Under the pieces are notes generated by a model. That model did no database searches. It saw nothing but the letters and a program-made list of their open reading frames with translations, and was not told the DNA's origin. This document shows positions 1-7,550 of a DNA stretch of 25,868 nt, in pieces. Numbering within the stretch: the first letter of the stretch is position 1; every line of letters begins with the position of its first letter. This DNA is from an uncultured Erysipelotrichaceae bacterium (GTDB lineage Bacteria > Bacillota_I > Bacilli_A > Erysipelotrichales > Coprobacillaceae), in the NCBI GenBank assembly GCA_900550005.1, contig URQL01000007.1, positions 1 to 25,868 on the forward strand. Reading direction: 5' to 3'. The position numbers were made by a program, and so were the translations under genes.

Positions 1-42
1 TAATTTCTATAAATTATATTATTATAAATTCGGGTGATAAAT

Positions 43-921
43 ATGAATTTAAATCAACTTTACTATTTTAAAACATTGGCTAAATATGAACATTATACCA
101 AAGCAAGTGAAGCTCTTTTTATTTCACAACCGAGTCTAACGCACTCCATCAAAGAACTTGAAAAAGAATTAGACACTCTCCTTTTTACAAGAGAAGGTAG
201 AAATGTAAAATTAAGTCAAGAAGGTAAAATCTTTTTAAAATATGTAACACAAGCTCTTGATATTTTGGATAGCGGAGTTGAAGAAATCAAACAATTTAAC
301 GAAAATAATAAAAAAAAAATAGAAGTTGGTGTTATTTCTACTGTTATAAATAACTACTTTGCTCCTATTGTTCAAAATCAAATGCAAAAAAATAAAAACA
401 TAACCATCCACTTTCGTAGTGATCGTACAATTAATATTATTAATTCAATAAAAAATCATGAATGTGACTTTGGAATTTGTAGTAAAACAAATGATCCTAA
501 CCTTGTTTTTCTTCCTTTACTTCGTGAAGAATTTGTTTTGATTACGCCTAAAAAACATCCTCTTACAAAGAAAGATAAAGTAACTATTTTTGATATACTA
601 GACTATCCATTAATTACTTATCGTCATGATTTACCTATTTATGACAATGTTATGAAAATATTAAACAAATATGAAATAGAACCGAATATTTATTATGAAT
701 TAGATGATGAAACTTCGATTGCAAGTATGGTTTCTTTAAATTTTGGTATCGGTATTGTTGCTAATAATGATAATTTAAAACCATTCAACAACATTGAAAT
801 CATTCATCTTGATATAGAACAAAATAATCGAACAATTTATTTAGTCTATGATCCATCAGTTCGTTTATCATCAAAAACAAAAAAATTAATTGATGACTTA
901 ATAAGTCATCATACCTATTAA
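43..921 (+). CDS. LysR-type transcriptional regulator
   Basis: This is a DNA-binding regulator of the LysR family, about 292 residues, a normal length for the family. The N-terminal winged helix-turn-helix is clear (residues 1-60: NQLYYFKTL, then TKASEALFISQPSLTHSIKELE), followed by a linker helix and a periplasmic-binding-protein-like effector domain (about residues 90-290). I chose ATG 43 over the in-frame GTG at 34, because GGTGAT at 33-38 is a good Shine-Dalgarno match at proper spacing and MNLNQL is the usual family start. The ligand and targets cannot be told from sequence. LysR genes often control a divergent neighbour, which would lie left of the window. It converges on jag and is not part of the conserved origin gene set, so it is an accessory insertion next to it. 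Confidence 0.9.
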   Translation: MNLNQLYYFKTLAKYEHYTKASEALFISQPSLTHSIKELEKELDTLLFTREGRNVKLSQEGKIFLKYVTQALDILDSGVEEIKQFNENNKKKIEVGVISTVINNYFAPIVQNQMQKNKNITIHFRSDRTINIINSIKNHECDFGICSKTNDPNLVFLPLLREEFVLITPKKHPLTKKDKVTIFDILDYPLITYRHDLPIYDNVMKILNKYEIEPNIYYELDDETSIASMVSLNFGIGIVANNDNLKPFNNIEIIHLDIEQNNRTIYLVYDPSVRLSSKTKKLIDDLISHHTY

Positions 922-923
922 AA

Positions 924-960
924 AAAGCAAAGTCTGCTTAATAAGACTTTGCTTTTATTT
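924..960. terminator. bidirectional terminator between the LysR gene and jag
   Basis: A 12-bp perfect stem (AAAGCAAAGTCT at 924-935 with AGACTTTGCTTT at 944-955) encloses an 8-nt loop. A T-rich run follows on the plus strand and an A-run precedes it, so it can end transcripts from both sides. The right arm touches the jag stop codon (955-957). Confidence 0.85.
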
Positions 961-1575
961 TACTTTTTTATTTTCATCATAGATAATTGTTAAACAACGA
1001 TTTTTACCTTCTCCAACACTTTGTGTACGAACGTAATTCATTTGTGAAATAGCTTGATGCATTACTTTTCTTTCATCAGCTGGAAGAGGATCTAATTTCA
1101 TATCAACATGCGATCTTTGTACATTTCTAGCAAAACGAATAGCCATTTTTTCTACTTTTTCATAACGACTTGCTTTATAGTTATTAATATCTACATCTAC
1201 TTCATAGCGTTTTTTAAAAGTATTTAATACGGCATTTTTTACAATGACATTGATTGCTCTTAATATTGCTCCACCTTTTCCTATTAAAATTGGATTATGG
1301 TCTGTATTTAAATTTGCTTTAATTCGCCCATCTTGCACATTCATTTCAACTTCAACTAATTCTAAATTCATATCTGTTAAAATCGTTTTTAAATAATTTT
1401 GTACAAAATCAATTACTGTTTGAAAGCAATAAGCTTTAATTTCTACTTTTTTTGAAAATAAACCTTTTTTTTCTAATGTAACTTCATAAATCAATTCTTC
1501 TTGTGAACAATTTAAATCTGAACATGCTTGTTTCAATACTTCATCTAAAGTTTTTGCTGTATAAGTTTTGATCAT
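955..1575 (-). CDS. jag: Jag/KhpB RNA-binding protein (SpoIIIJ-associated)
   Basis: This is the single-stranded nucleic-acid-binding protein always found beside yidC in Firmicutes, 206 residues. It shows a Jag-N domain (about 1-50, with the EVTLEKKGLFSKK segment), a KH domain with the GKGGAILRAINVIV loop (around residues 98-115), and a C-terminal R3H domain (RFARNVQRSHVD, then PLPADERKVMHQ). The family (KhpB/EloR) binds RNA with KhpA and affects cell elongation and division in streptococci. A GGATA ribosome site precedes ATG 1575. It is downstream of yidC in the same leftward unit with a 9-nt gap and ends at the bidirectional terminator. Product assignment is firm; the physiological role here is inferred from the family. 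Confidence 0.93.
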   Translation of the reverse strand: MIKTYTAKTLDEVLKQACSDLNCSQEELIYEVTLEKKGLFSKKVEIKAYCFQTVIDFVQNYLKTILTDMNLELVEVEMNVQDGRIKANLNTDHNPILIGKGGAILRAINVIVKNAVLNTFKKRYEVDVDINNYKASRYEKVEKMAIRFARNVQRSHVDMKLDPLPADERKVMHQAISQMNYVRTQSVGEGKNRCLTIIYDENKKVK

Positions 1576-1584
1576 ATTTTTATC

Positions 1585-2469
1585 CTATTTTTTCTTTGAT
1601 TTTTTATCTAAATAAGATTTTGGTTGATCATCTGGAATTTTTGCAGTATGTCCATAATAAATATAAACTGTACGAATAATTGAAATAACTGAAGTCGTGA
1701 TCCAATAAATTGACATCGCAGAAGCCATTACAAAGGACATATAAACAATCATAAAGATCATGAAAATGTTCATATAACGCATTTGATCCATAGTTGCATT
1801 AGGTCGATATCCTTTTTGTTTTTTCATAAAGTAAGTATTTGATTCAATTGATAAGAATTGAGTAATTCCAACAATTACAACCAATACAATATATGGCCAT
1901 TCTTTAACATGTGCCATAGGTGTATCACCTAAATTTAAACCACAGAAATTTGTAGTATAAATAATTTGGATACGTTGAACAGCTTGCCACATAGCAATCA
2001 TAATAGGGAATGATAAGAATGGAGCGAAAGAAGCACCCATGCTTACACCATTTTTCTTATATAATGCTTGTAATTCTGCTGACATACGCATTTGACTTGC
2101 TTGATCATTTCTTCCTTTATATTTTCTTTGAATAGCCTCTTGTTTTGGTGCTAACATTTGCATTTTTTGTGAAGAAATTTGTGATTTGATCATTAATGGT
2201 AATGTAATTAAGTTTACAATTACTGTTGCTAAAACAACACTAGCAACAACCCCAATGTATTGTTCCATAAATAAAATGAATTTAGCAATTGGGAATACAA
2301 AAATAAAATCAAAAATACCCACACTTAATGTCCATGGTGTATCTACTGTAATTGCACGAGCTGCTTTTAAAGTACCATCTCTTTCAAGATTGCTTGTACA
2401 CCCTGTCAAAACAACCATCAAAAAAACTAAAGAAAGGACTTTTAGTATTTTCTTTTGTTTTGAATTCAT
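1585..2469 (-). CDS. yidC: YidC/Oxa1/SpoIIIJ membrane protein insertase
   Basis: This is a membrane insertase that helps proteins enter the cytoplasmic membrane, alone or with SecYEG; 294 residues. It has a lipoprotein signal (MNSKQKKILK, hydrophobic stretch, lipobox LTGC with Cys24), a first conserved membrane helix around 70-95, a charged cytoplasmic loop (100-140), and four further hydrophobic segments to about 270, ending in a basic tail (KKSKKK). The conserved LPLMIK follows the first insertase helix. The groove arginine found five residues before that proline in B. subtilis SpoIIIJ (IRLLILP) is Asn86 here (VNLITLP), which is unusual. The TCCTCC complement gives a strong GGAGGA site that overlaps the rnpA stop codon, implying translational coupling. 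The family call is secure. Confidence 0.93.
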   Translation of the reverse strand: MNSKQKKILKVLSLVFLMVVLTGCTSNLERDGTLKAARAITVDTPWTLSVGIFDFIFVFPIAKFILFMEQYIGVVASVVLATVIVNLITLPLMIKSQISSQKMQMLAPKQEAIQRKYKGRNDQASQMRMSAELQALYKKNGVSMGASFAPFLSFPIMIAMWQAVQRIQIIYTTNFCGLNLGDTPMAHVKEWPYIVLVVIVGITQFLSIESNTYFMKKQKGYRPNATMDQMRYMNIFMIFMIVYMSFVMASAMSIYWITTSVISIIRTVYIYYGHTAKIPDDQPKSYLDKKSKKK

Positions 2470-2477
2470 ATTTCCTC

Positions 2478-2810
2478 CTATTGATTCGAGATTACCTTTT
2501 TACGTAATTTCGCTAAATCTCGCTTATTTTCGTCAAAAGATTTATTTAAGTAACCATTTCTAACAATCACAATATAATCAGATGACTCCTGATCTTCAAA
2601 AATTTCATAAATCATTTCTCTAACTTGTCTTTTTATTTTATTACGTTCGACAGCTTTACCCAATTTCTTACTAACGGATACCCCTGCACGATAATGGTTA
2701 AAATCATTTTTTGCATAATATAAAACAAATTGTCTTGAAGCCACTGATTTTTTTTGCTTAATGATTGCTTGAAAATCAATATTACGCTTAACTCTGTATG
2801 TTTTTTTCAT
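2478..2810 (-). CDS. rnpA: Ribonuclease P protein component
   Basis: This is the protein subunit of RNase P, which helps the catalytic RNA cleave 5' leaders from tRNA precursors. At 110 residues it has normal length. The family pattern is visible: YRVKRNIDFQAI at the N terminus, then RAGVSVSKKLGKAVERNKIKRQVRE, which holds the conserved RN..KR basic motif that contacts the RNA. It lies in the canonical place between rpmH and yidC. An intrinsic terminator sits directly upstream, and no Shine-Dalgarno match can be seen before ATG 2810 (the leader reads a T-run then CTAAAAA), so output is probably low and depends on readthrough from rpmH. The start is fixed by the family N terminus. Confidence 0.95.
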   Translation of the reverse strand: MKKTYRVKRNIDFQAIIKQKKSVASRQFVLYYAKNDFNHYRAGVSVSKKLGKAVERNKIKRQVREMIYEIFEDQESSDYIVIVRNGYLNKSFDENKRDLAKLRKKVISNQ

Positions 2811-2817
2811 TTTTTAG

Positions 2818-2850
2818 AAAAAAAGCCACATCAAAAACATGTGGTTTTTT
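2818..2850 (-). terminator. attenuating terminator between rpmH and rnpA
   Basis: A CCACAT/ATGTGG stem (2826-2831 and 2839-2844) has a 7-nt loop and is extended by flanking A and T runs. On the minus strand it is followed by a U-tract ending about 8 nt before the rnpA start. It would trim most rpmH transcripts and let a fraction continue into rnpA. Confidence 0.75.
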
Positions 2851-2852
2851 TA

Positions 2853-2987
2853 TTAAGCAGATAATACTTTTCTTCCTTTTTGACGACGACGAGCAAGTAC
2901 TCTTCTACCACCTACTGTAGACATTCTAGCTCTAAATCCATGAGTTTTAGCACGTTTTCTTTTATTTGGTTGATATGTTCTTTTCAT
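2853..2987 (-). CDS. rpmH: 50S ribosomal protein L34
   Basis: This 44-residue, strongly basic protein reads MKRTYQPNKRKRAKTHGF, then RARMSTVGGRRVLARRRQK and a GRKVLSA end, and is unmistakably L34 of the large ribosomal subunit. Start ATG is at 2985-2987 on the minus strand and TAA at 2853-2855. A near-consensus GGAGGTG site (2996-3002) precedes it. It is the first gene of the leftward rpmH-rnpA-yidC-jag unit, is driven by a strong promoter in the origin region, and is followed by an attenuating terminator, as expected for a gene needed at far higher level than rnpA. Confidence 0.98.
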   Translation of the reverse strand: MKRTYQPNKRKRAKTHGFRARMSTVGGRRVLARRRQKGRKVLSA

Positions 2988-3046
2988 ATAATAAACACCT
3001 CCAATAAATTTTATACTTTTTTATACAAAATAACATATGCCCACAT

Positions 3047-3075
3047 ATTTTATACGAATTTTAGGCATAAGTCAA
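3047..3075 (-). promoter_or_regulatory. rpmH promoter
   Basis: On the minus strand, TTGACT (complement of 3070-3075) and TAAAAT (complement of 3047-3052) are separated by exactly 17 bp. They lie about 60 bp before the rpmH start and inside the left edge of the origin region, so DnaA bound at the box at 3131 could influence it (inference). Confidence 0.7.
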
Positions 3076-3130
3076 TTCTATTTTAAGAATTTTATCTTGA
3101 AATTTACTTGGATACAAGCCACTTTTTTAG

Positions 3131-3399
3131 TTATTCACATATGCACAATTACGTGTAAAAAAGTTACGCACACCTGTGCATAACTAAAATTTTCTTCAAT
3201 TTTCCAATGTTTTTTTTGTGAATAACTTTATGAATAACTGTTTTACACACCTAGTTATACACATTATGCACATTTATTCACATGTGTAAAAGTAGTTATT
3301 CACATTCACATTTTACATAAAATTGTGGAAAACTCAAATTACATTGATAAATACTACCCTTTTTTATGTGGAAAACTTTGTGAAAAGGAGTGTGAATAA
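3131..3399. other. oriC, upstream DnaA-box cluster (incA-type region)
   Basis: The 484-bp spacer between rpmH and dnaA holds no gene but eight exact TTATNCACA DnaA boxes. On the plus strand they are at 3131, 3255, 3264, 3274 and 3296; on the minus strand at 3175-3183, 3217-3225 and 3391-3399. One-mismatch boxes appear at 3164, 3229, 3324 and 3367. Three boxes at 3255-3282 are directly abutting, which favours cooperative DnaA binding. None is the usual TTATCCACA: most are TTATTCACA. Position and content fit the upstream half of a bipartite Bacillus-type origin. The assignment rests on established Firmicutes origin structure plus the boxes seen. Confidence 0.9.
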
Positions 3400-3410
3400 C
3401 ATTTATTCCT

Positions 3411-3438
3411 TTCTTTTTTGTTCACATTTTATTATACT
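3411..3438 (+). promoter_or_regulatory. dnaA: possible dnaA promoter
   Basis: TATACT at 3433-3438 is a fair -10 element about 33 bp before the dnaA start. The best -35 candidate, TTCTTT at 3411-3416, is weak. A DnaA box ends at 3399, which would suit autoregulation. Low confidence because the -35 is poor and TA-rich alternatives overlap. Confidence 0.3.
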
Positions 3439-3471
3439 ATACATGTAGAAAGAAAAGAAAGGAGGTAATTT

Positions 3472-4800
3472 ATGAATTCTTATGACAAAATATGGAACCA
3501 AGTTCTCAACAATTTAACAGAAATCACACAAGATGAGCATGTTTACGTTATTTTTAAAGAACTAAAATTGGTTTCATTAGATAAAAATGAAGCAATTGTA
3601 ATATGTGACAATGAATTATACATAATGATGGTTCAAGGATATCAAAATCAATTAGAAACCATTCTTAATAGTATCACCGAAGGAAATTACAAAATAACAT
3701 TCTTAAAAGGAAGCGATTATTATGCTTCTACACAATCTCCAACAACACAAAAAATCAAATTTGACGATCATTTAATTGAAAATTTCAATTTTGACACCTT
3801 TGTAGTAGGGGAGTCAAACCGTGTTGCTTATTCAGCTAGTAAGGCCGTAAGTGAATATCCTGGAAAAAGTATTTACAATCCATTATTTATTTATGGTAAT
3901 TCTGGGCTCGGTAAAACCCATTTAATCAATTCAATAGGTAATAAAATAAAAAAGAACCATCCAGAATACAATATTCTCTACCAATCAGCTGTTGATTTTG
4001 TAAATGAATATATTGATAGTATCAAAAATGGTAGTATTGATGATTTTAATGAAAAATATCGTGTAATGGATCTTTTGTTAATTGATGATATTCAATTTTT
4101 AGCTAAAAAAGAAAAATCTAACGAAATATTTTTCCACATTTTCAACAATATGACCAATAACAATAAACAAATTGTTATTACAAGTGACCGTTTACCACAA
4201 GAATTATCCGGTATCGAAAACCGTTTAATCAGTCGTTTCTCTTATGGAATGAGAGTAGGGATCGATACGCCAGAATTTGAAACAGCATTAGCTATTTTAA
4301 AGAAAAAAATAGAACTACAAAGTTTTAATCCTGAAATGATCGATGAAGAAGTACTAAATTATATGGCAAGTAACTTTGCTAGTGATGTTCGTGAACTTGA
4401 AGGAACACTAAATTTATTAATTTTCCAATCCATCGTTGAAAATGCAGAACGAATCGATATGAAATTTGCATTAAGATCATTTAAAGACGATATTCAAGTT
4501 TCACAATCTCAAGAGCAACTTACACCAGAATCTATTATTAAAACAGTAGCTACTTTTTATAACTTAACACCAACACAATTAATTAGTAAATCTCGTACAG
4601 CGAACATTACTTTAGCAAGACATATGGCTATGTACTTAATAAAAGATATCTTAGATACTTCCTATGTAGCTATTGGAGAAGCTTTTGGAGGAAGAGATCA
4701 CTCTACAGTAATGAAAGCTTGCGATAAAGTAGAAGCAAATAAAAAAACAGATCAGAATTACCAATTAGCTATAAGTGAATTAAAAAAAATTTTACTTTAG
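3472..4800 (+). CDS. dnaA: Chromosomal replication initiator DnaA
   Basis: DnaA is the AAA+ initiator that binds DnaA boxes, melts oriC and recruits the helicase. It has 442 residues. Domain III shows Walker A GNSGLGKT (142-149), Walker B LLLIDDIQF (201-209) and the sensor region GIENRLISRFSYG. Domain IV carries the DNA-binding signature GGRDHSTVMKACDKV near 409-423. Domain I begins at WNQVLNNL but lacks the usual FETW stretch (EHVYVIFKELKLV instead), and domain II is short, so the N-terminal interaction module is diverged. AAAGGAGGT precedes ATG 3472, a perfect ribosome site. It is flanked on both sides by DnaA-box clusters, so its product acts on the DNA around its own gene and probably autoregulates. 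Confidence 0.98.
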   Translation: MNSYDKIWNQVLNNLTEITQDEHVYVIFKELKLVSLDKNEAIVICDNELYIMMVQGYQNQLETILNSITEGNYKITFLKGSDYYASTQSPTTQKIKFDDHLIENFNFDTFVVGESNRVAYSASKAVSEYPGKSIYNPLFIYGNSGLGKTHLINSIGNKIKKNHPEYNILYQSAVDFVNEYIDSIKNGSIDDFNEKYRVMDLLLIDDIQFLAKKEKSNEIFFHIFNNMTNNNKQIVITSDRLPQELSGIENRLISRFSYGMRVGIDTPEFETALAILKKKIELQSFNPEMIDEEVLNYMASNFASDVRELEGTLNLLIFQSIVENAERIDMKFALRSFKDDIQVSQSQEQLTPESIIKTVATFYNLTPTQLISKSRTANITLARHMAMYLIKDILDTSYVAIGEAFGGRDHSTVMKACDKVEANKKTDQNYQLAISELKKILL

Positions 4801-4910
4801 TTATTCACATTTATAAACAATTTGTTCACAGAAAAAAATCGAAAAAAACAAGGGTATTACAATATAATTTGAGTTATTCACATTATTCACACCCCTTATG
4901 ATTATGATTA
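4801..4910 (+). other. oriC, downstream DnaA boxes and putative unwinding element
   Basis: The dnaA-dnaN spacer carries exact TTATTCACA boxes at 4801-4809 (touching the dnaA stop), 4874-4882 and 4883-4891; the last two are tandem and in the same orientation. They are followed by CCCC (4892-4895) and then TTATGATTATGATTA (4896-4910), a three-base-periodic, AT-rich tract. This matches the order box-box-GC patch-DnaA-trio described for B. subtilis, where DnaA extends along one strand to open the duplex. Opening would proceed into the AT-rich DNA before dnaN. Boxes are seen directly; the trio role is inference. Confidence 0.8.
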
Positions 4911-4953
4911 AATAACTAATAACAAAAATAAGATATAAAAAAGGAGAATTAAA

Positions 4954-6066
4954 ATGCAATTTAAAATACAAAGAATTGAATTATTAAATGCTTTAAATAA
5001 AGTTACACGAGCTGTATCAAGTAAAAGTCCTTTACCTGTTTTAACAGGTATTAAATTTGATATATCTAATTCTGATTTAATTTTAACTGGTAGTGATTCA
5101 GATATTACAATTCAAACAGTTATTAAAGAAAAAGATAATATTTTAGAAATTATCAATCCAGGATCAATCGTTTTATCATCTAAATATATTACGGAAATTA
5201 TTCGTAAAATTGATTCAGAATTTGTAACCTTTTTAACAATTGAACAATCACTTACAAAAATTACAGGAGATAATAGTGAATTTAATTTAAATGGATTTAA
5301 TTCAATTGATTATCCTCAAATCGATTTATCTAAATCTGGTGAAAATTTTATTATTAATTCTATTCAATTAAAAAATGTTATTGATCAAACTATTTTTGCT
5401 ACATCTGATCGTGAAAATAGACCAACACTTACAGGATTAAACTTAAAATCAAATTCAGATCGTATTGAATGTACAGCTACAGATAGTTATCGTTTAGCTA
5501 AAAAATACATTTCTACTGAAAATAACTTAGAATTCAATATTACGATTCCTAAAAAAAGTTTAAGTGAAATTTCAAAAATTATCGAAAAAGATGAAGATAT
5601 TAATATTTATATTAATGATCGCAAAATTTTATTCGTTTTTGATAATGTCTACATTCAAACTCGTTTAATTGATGGAACTTTTCCTGATACATCTCGCTTA
5701 ATTCCTACTTCATATGATTATATTTTAGAAGCTGATAGTAGAGAATTATTATCTGCTATTGATCGTGCTTCTTTATTTACAACAGAATCTGCAAATATTA
5801 TTAAATTATCTATGTCACCAACAGAAGTTACAATTTCTTCGTCTTCTCAAGAAATTGGTTCTGTAGAAGAACATTTAACAAGTACAATTTTTACAGGTCA
5901 GCCTTTAACAATTTCATTTAGTGCTAAATACTTATTAGAAGCTATTCGTTCAATTGGTTCTAATAAAATTACAATTAATTTTACAGGATCATTAAAACCT
6001 TTTGTTATTCTTAACAAAAATGATGATAGCATTTTCCAACTTGTATTACCTGTTAGAACTTATTAA
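4954..6066 (+). CDS. dnaN: DNA polymerase III beta subunit (sliding clamp)
   Basis: The ring-shaped processivity clamp holds DNA polymerase III on DNA and docks many repair proteins. It has 370 residues, typical length, and contains three repeated clamp domains (about 1-120, 130-245 and 250-370). Recognisable segments are SSKSPLPVLTGIKF near 23, TDSYRLA in the second domain, and the family C terminus LVLPVRTY. AAAAGGAGAA gives a good ribosome site for ATG 4954. It sits directly after the downstream half of oriC and ends in its own terminator, so it is separated transcriptionally from yaaA-recF. Confidence 0.97.
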   Translation: MQFKIQRIELLNALNKVTRAVSSKSPLPVLTGIKFDISNSDLILTGSDSDITIQTVIKEKDNILEIINPGSIVLSSKYITEIIRKIDSEFVTFLTIEQSLTKITGDNSEFNLNGFNSIDYPQIDLSKSGENFIINSIQLKNVIDQTIFATSDRENRPTLTGLNLKSNSDRIECTATDSYRLAKKYISTENNLEFNITIPKKSLSEISKIIEKDEDINIYINDRKILFVFDNVYIQTRLIDGTFPDTSRLIPTSYDYILEADSRELLSAIDRASLFTTESANIIKLSMSPTEVTISSSSQEIGSVEEHLTSTIFTGQPLTISFSAKYLLEAIRSIGSNKITINFTGSLKPFVILNKNDDSIFQLVLPVRTY

Positions 6067-6076
6067 TTTTGATTTC

Positions 6077-6101
6077 AAAGTGCTTTTTAGCACTTTTTTT
6101 T
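6077..6101 (+). terminator. dnaN terminator
   Basis: AAAGTGC (6077-6083) pairs with GCACTTT (6090-6096) around a TTTTTA loop, followed by an unbroken T-run to 6101, 11 bp after the dnaN stop. This is a textbook intrinsic terminator. Confidence 0.85.
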
Positions 6102-6197
6102 ACGTTATATGTATTTTTGTTTTATGGATACTTTTTTTATTAAATCAGCTAAAAAAGCTTATATTAGCAAAAAAAAGTGTATTTAATTAAATATTTA

Positions 6198-6206
6198 TGT
6201 TATAAT
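6198..6206 (+). promoter_or_regulatory. extended -10 promoter for yaaA-recF-gyrB-gyrA
   Basis: A perfect TATAAT (6201-6206) carries an upstream TG one base away (6198-6199), the extended -10 form. The -35 position (about 6178-6183, TGTATT) is poor, which extended -10 promoters tolerate. It lies between the dnaN terminator and yaaA, about 35 bp before the start codon. Confidence 0.65.
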
Positions 6207-6240
6207 ATTTTTGGCTTATTATAGAAAAAGAGGGATAAAA

Positions 6241-6447
6241 ATGAATACAATCAAAATCAAAGATGAATACATTACTTTAGGTCAAGCTTTAAAATTAGCT
6301 TCACTTGTTAGTAGTGGTATTGAAGCAAAAATTGTTATCCAAGATGGACAAGTAAAAGTAAATGGTGAAGTTGATACGCGTAGAGGAAAAAAATTAAGAC
6401 CTGGCGATGTTTTTGAATTTAATGGACAAAGTATTACAATTAAGTAA
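6241..6447 (+). CDS. yaaA: YaaA, S4-domain RNA-binding protein
   Basis: This small protein of 68 residues is almost entirely an S4 RNA-binding domain (ITLGQALKLASLVSSGIEAK, then VKVNGEVDTRRGKKLRPGD). It is the conserved gene between dnaN and recF in Firmicutes. In B. subtilis the homologue is linked to 50S ribosome assembly. ATG 6241 is preferred over the in-frame TTG at 6211 because AGAGGG lies just before it and the residues added upstream are not family-like. Its stop codon shares one base with the recF start (TAATG), so the two are translationally coupled. Confidence 0.9.
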   Translation: MNTIKIKDEYITLGQALKLASLVSSGIEAKIVIQDGQVKVNGEVDTRRGKKLRPGDVFEFNGQSITIK

Positions 6448-7547
6448 TGAAAATTAAAACTGTCAAATTAAAAAATTTTCGTAATTTTAATGATTTTTAT
6501 GCTGAATTTTCTGATGATATCAATATTTTTATTGGAAAAAACGGTCAAGGTAAAACAAATATTATAGAAAGTTTTTATGTTTTGTCTGTTTGTAGATCTT
6601 TCAGGACACATATTACGCAACAATTAATTAAATTTGATGAAGATTTTTCTAAAATTAATGCATCTATTATTGCTAATAATCACGATTTGAATTTGGAAAT
6701 GATTCTATCTGGTCCAAATAAAAAAGCGAAAGTAAATGGTACAGATGTAAATAGAACGAGTGATTTTGTTGGTTATTTAAACGTCGTGGCATTTACTCCA
6801 GATGATCTTAATTTAATCAAAGGATCTCCAAGTCAACGACGTCGTTTTATTGATTTGGAACTGAGTAAAATTTCACCAATTTATTTATTTAACTTGAGTA
6901 AATATAATCGATTGTTAAAAGAAAGAAATAAATTTTTAAAGATGCTGAAAGAAAAAGGAAAATCAGATGATTTATATTTAGAAGTTCTTGATGAACAAAT
7001 GGCTAAATTACAAGAGGAAATGATAAAAAAAAGAATTTTTTTTATTGAAGAATTAGAAAAATACGCTTCAATTATTTACTCTAAAATTGCTAATAATGAT
7101 GAAATAATTTCTTTAATTTATAAATCTTATGTTGCAGGTAATGAAAATTTATATGAAAAAATATTAAATAAATACAAAAAAAATAGACAGCGAGATATCA
7201 AATTTATGACTACACAAGATGGAATTCATAAAGATGATTTAAAAATTTTACTCAATGGTCATGAAGCGATTCATTATGGGTCGCAGGGACAGTTAAGAAC
7301 GATTGTTTTATCAATCAAGATTGCCTTATTAGAATTAATAAAAAAAGAAATTGGTGAATATCCAGTTTTATTATTAGATGATGTGTTATCAGAATTAGAT
7401 GAAAAACGTAAATCAATGTTGTTATCATTACTTGATGAACGTATTCAAACCTTTATTACAACAACTTCATTAGAAGATATTGATGAAGGTATTTTAAAAA
7501 AAGCAAAAATATTTATGATTGAAAATGGAGAACTAAAGGAGGATTAG
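6447..7547 (+). CDS. recF: DNA replication and repair protein RecF
   Basis: RecF is an SMC-like ATPase that helps load RecA at gaps with RecO and RecR (recR is also in this window). It has 366 residues. Walker A GKNGQGKT is at 30-37, the ABC-type signature region SQGQLRT is near 280, and Walker B LLLDDVLSELD begins near 308. The first residues KIKTVKLKNFRNF are typical. ATG 6447 overlaps the yaaA stop by one base and has no clear ribosome site of its own, so translation is probably coupled to yaaA. Three bases separate its stop from gyrB. Confidence 0.97.
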   Translation: MKIKTVKLKNFRNFNDFYAEFSDDINIFIGKNGQGKTNIIESFYVLSVCRSFRTHITQQLIKFDEDFSKINASIIANNHDLNLEMILSGPNKKAKVNGTDVNRTSDFVGYLNVVAFTPDDLNLIKGSPSQRRRFIDLELSKISPIYLFNLSKYNRLLKERNKFLKMLKEKGKSDDLYLEVLDEQMAKLQEEMIKKRIFFIEELEKYASIIYSKIANNDEIISLIYKSYVAGNENLYEKILNKYKKNRQRDIKFMTTQDGIHKDDLKILLNGHEAIHYGSQGQLRTIVLSIKIALLELIKKEIGEYPVLLLDDVLSELDEKRKSMLLSLLDERIQTFITTTSLEDIDEGILKKAKIFMIENGELKED

Positions 7548-7550
7548 TGC

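Noticed and set aside
34..42. GTG at 34 as start of the LysR gene
   Set aside because: The GTG lies inside the GGTGAT ribosome site that serves ATG 43, and the family N terminus begins at MNLNQL.
2186..2563. Plus-strand open frame opposite yidC and rnpA
   Set aside because: It is a mirror of two well-supported genes, with no family features and no ribosome site.
2880..3086. Plus-strand open frame opposite rpmH
   Set aside because: It is antisense to the unmistakable L34 gene and its promoter; low-complexity Ser/Thr/His/Phe translation.
3003..3471. CRISPR-like or phage-type repeats in the origin spacer
   Set aside because: The repeated nonamers are DnaA boxes with irregular spacing and orientation; there are no constant repeat/spacer units, here or elsewhere in the window.
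6002..6190. Open frame across the dnaN end and terminator
   Set aside because: It overlaps dnaN out of frame, runs through the terminator, and has no ribosome site.
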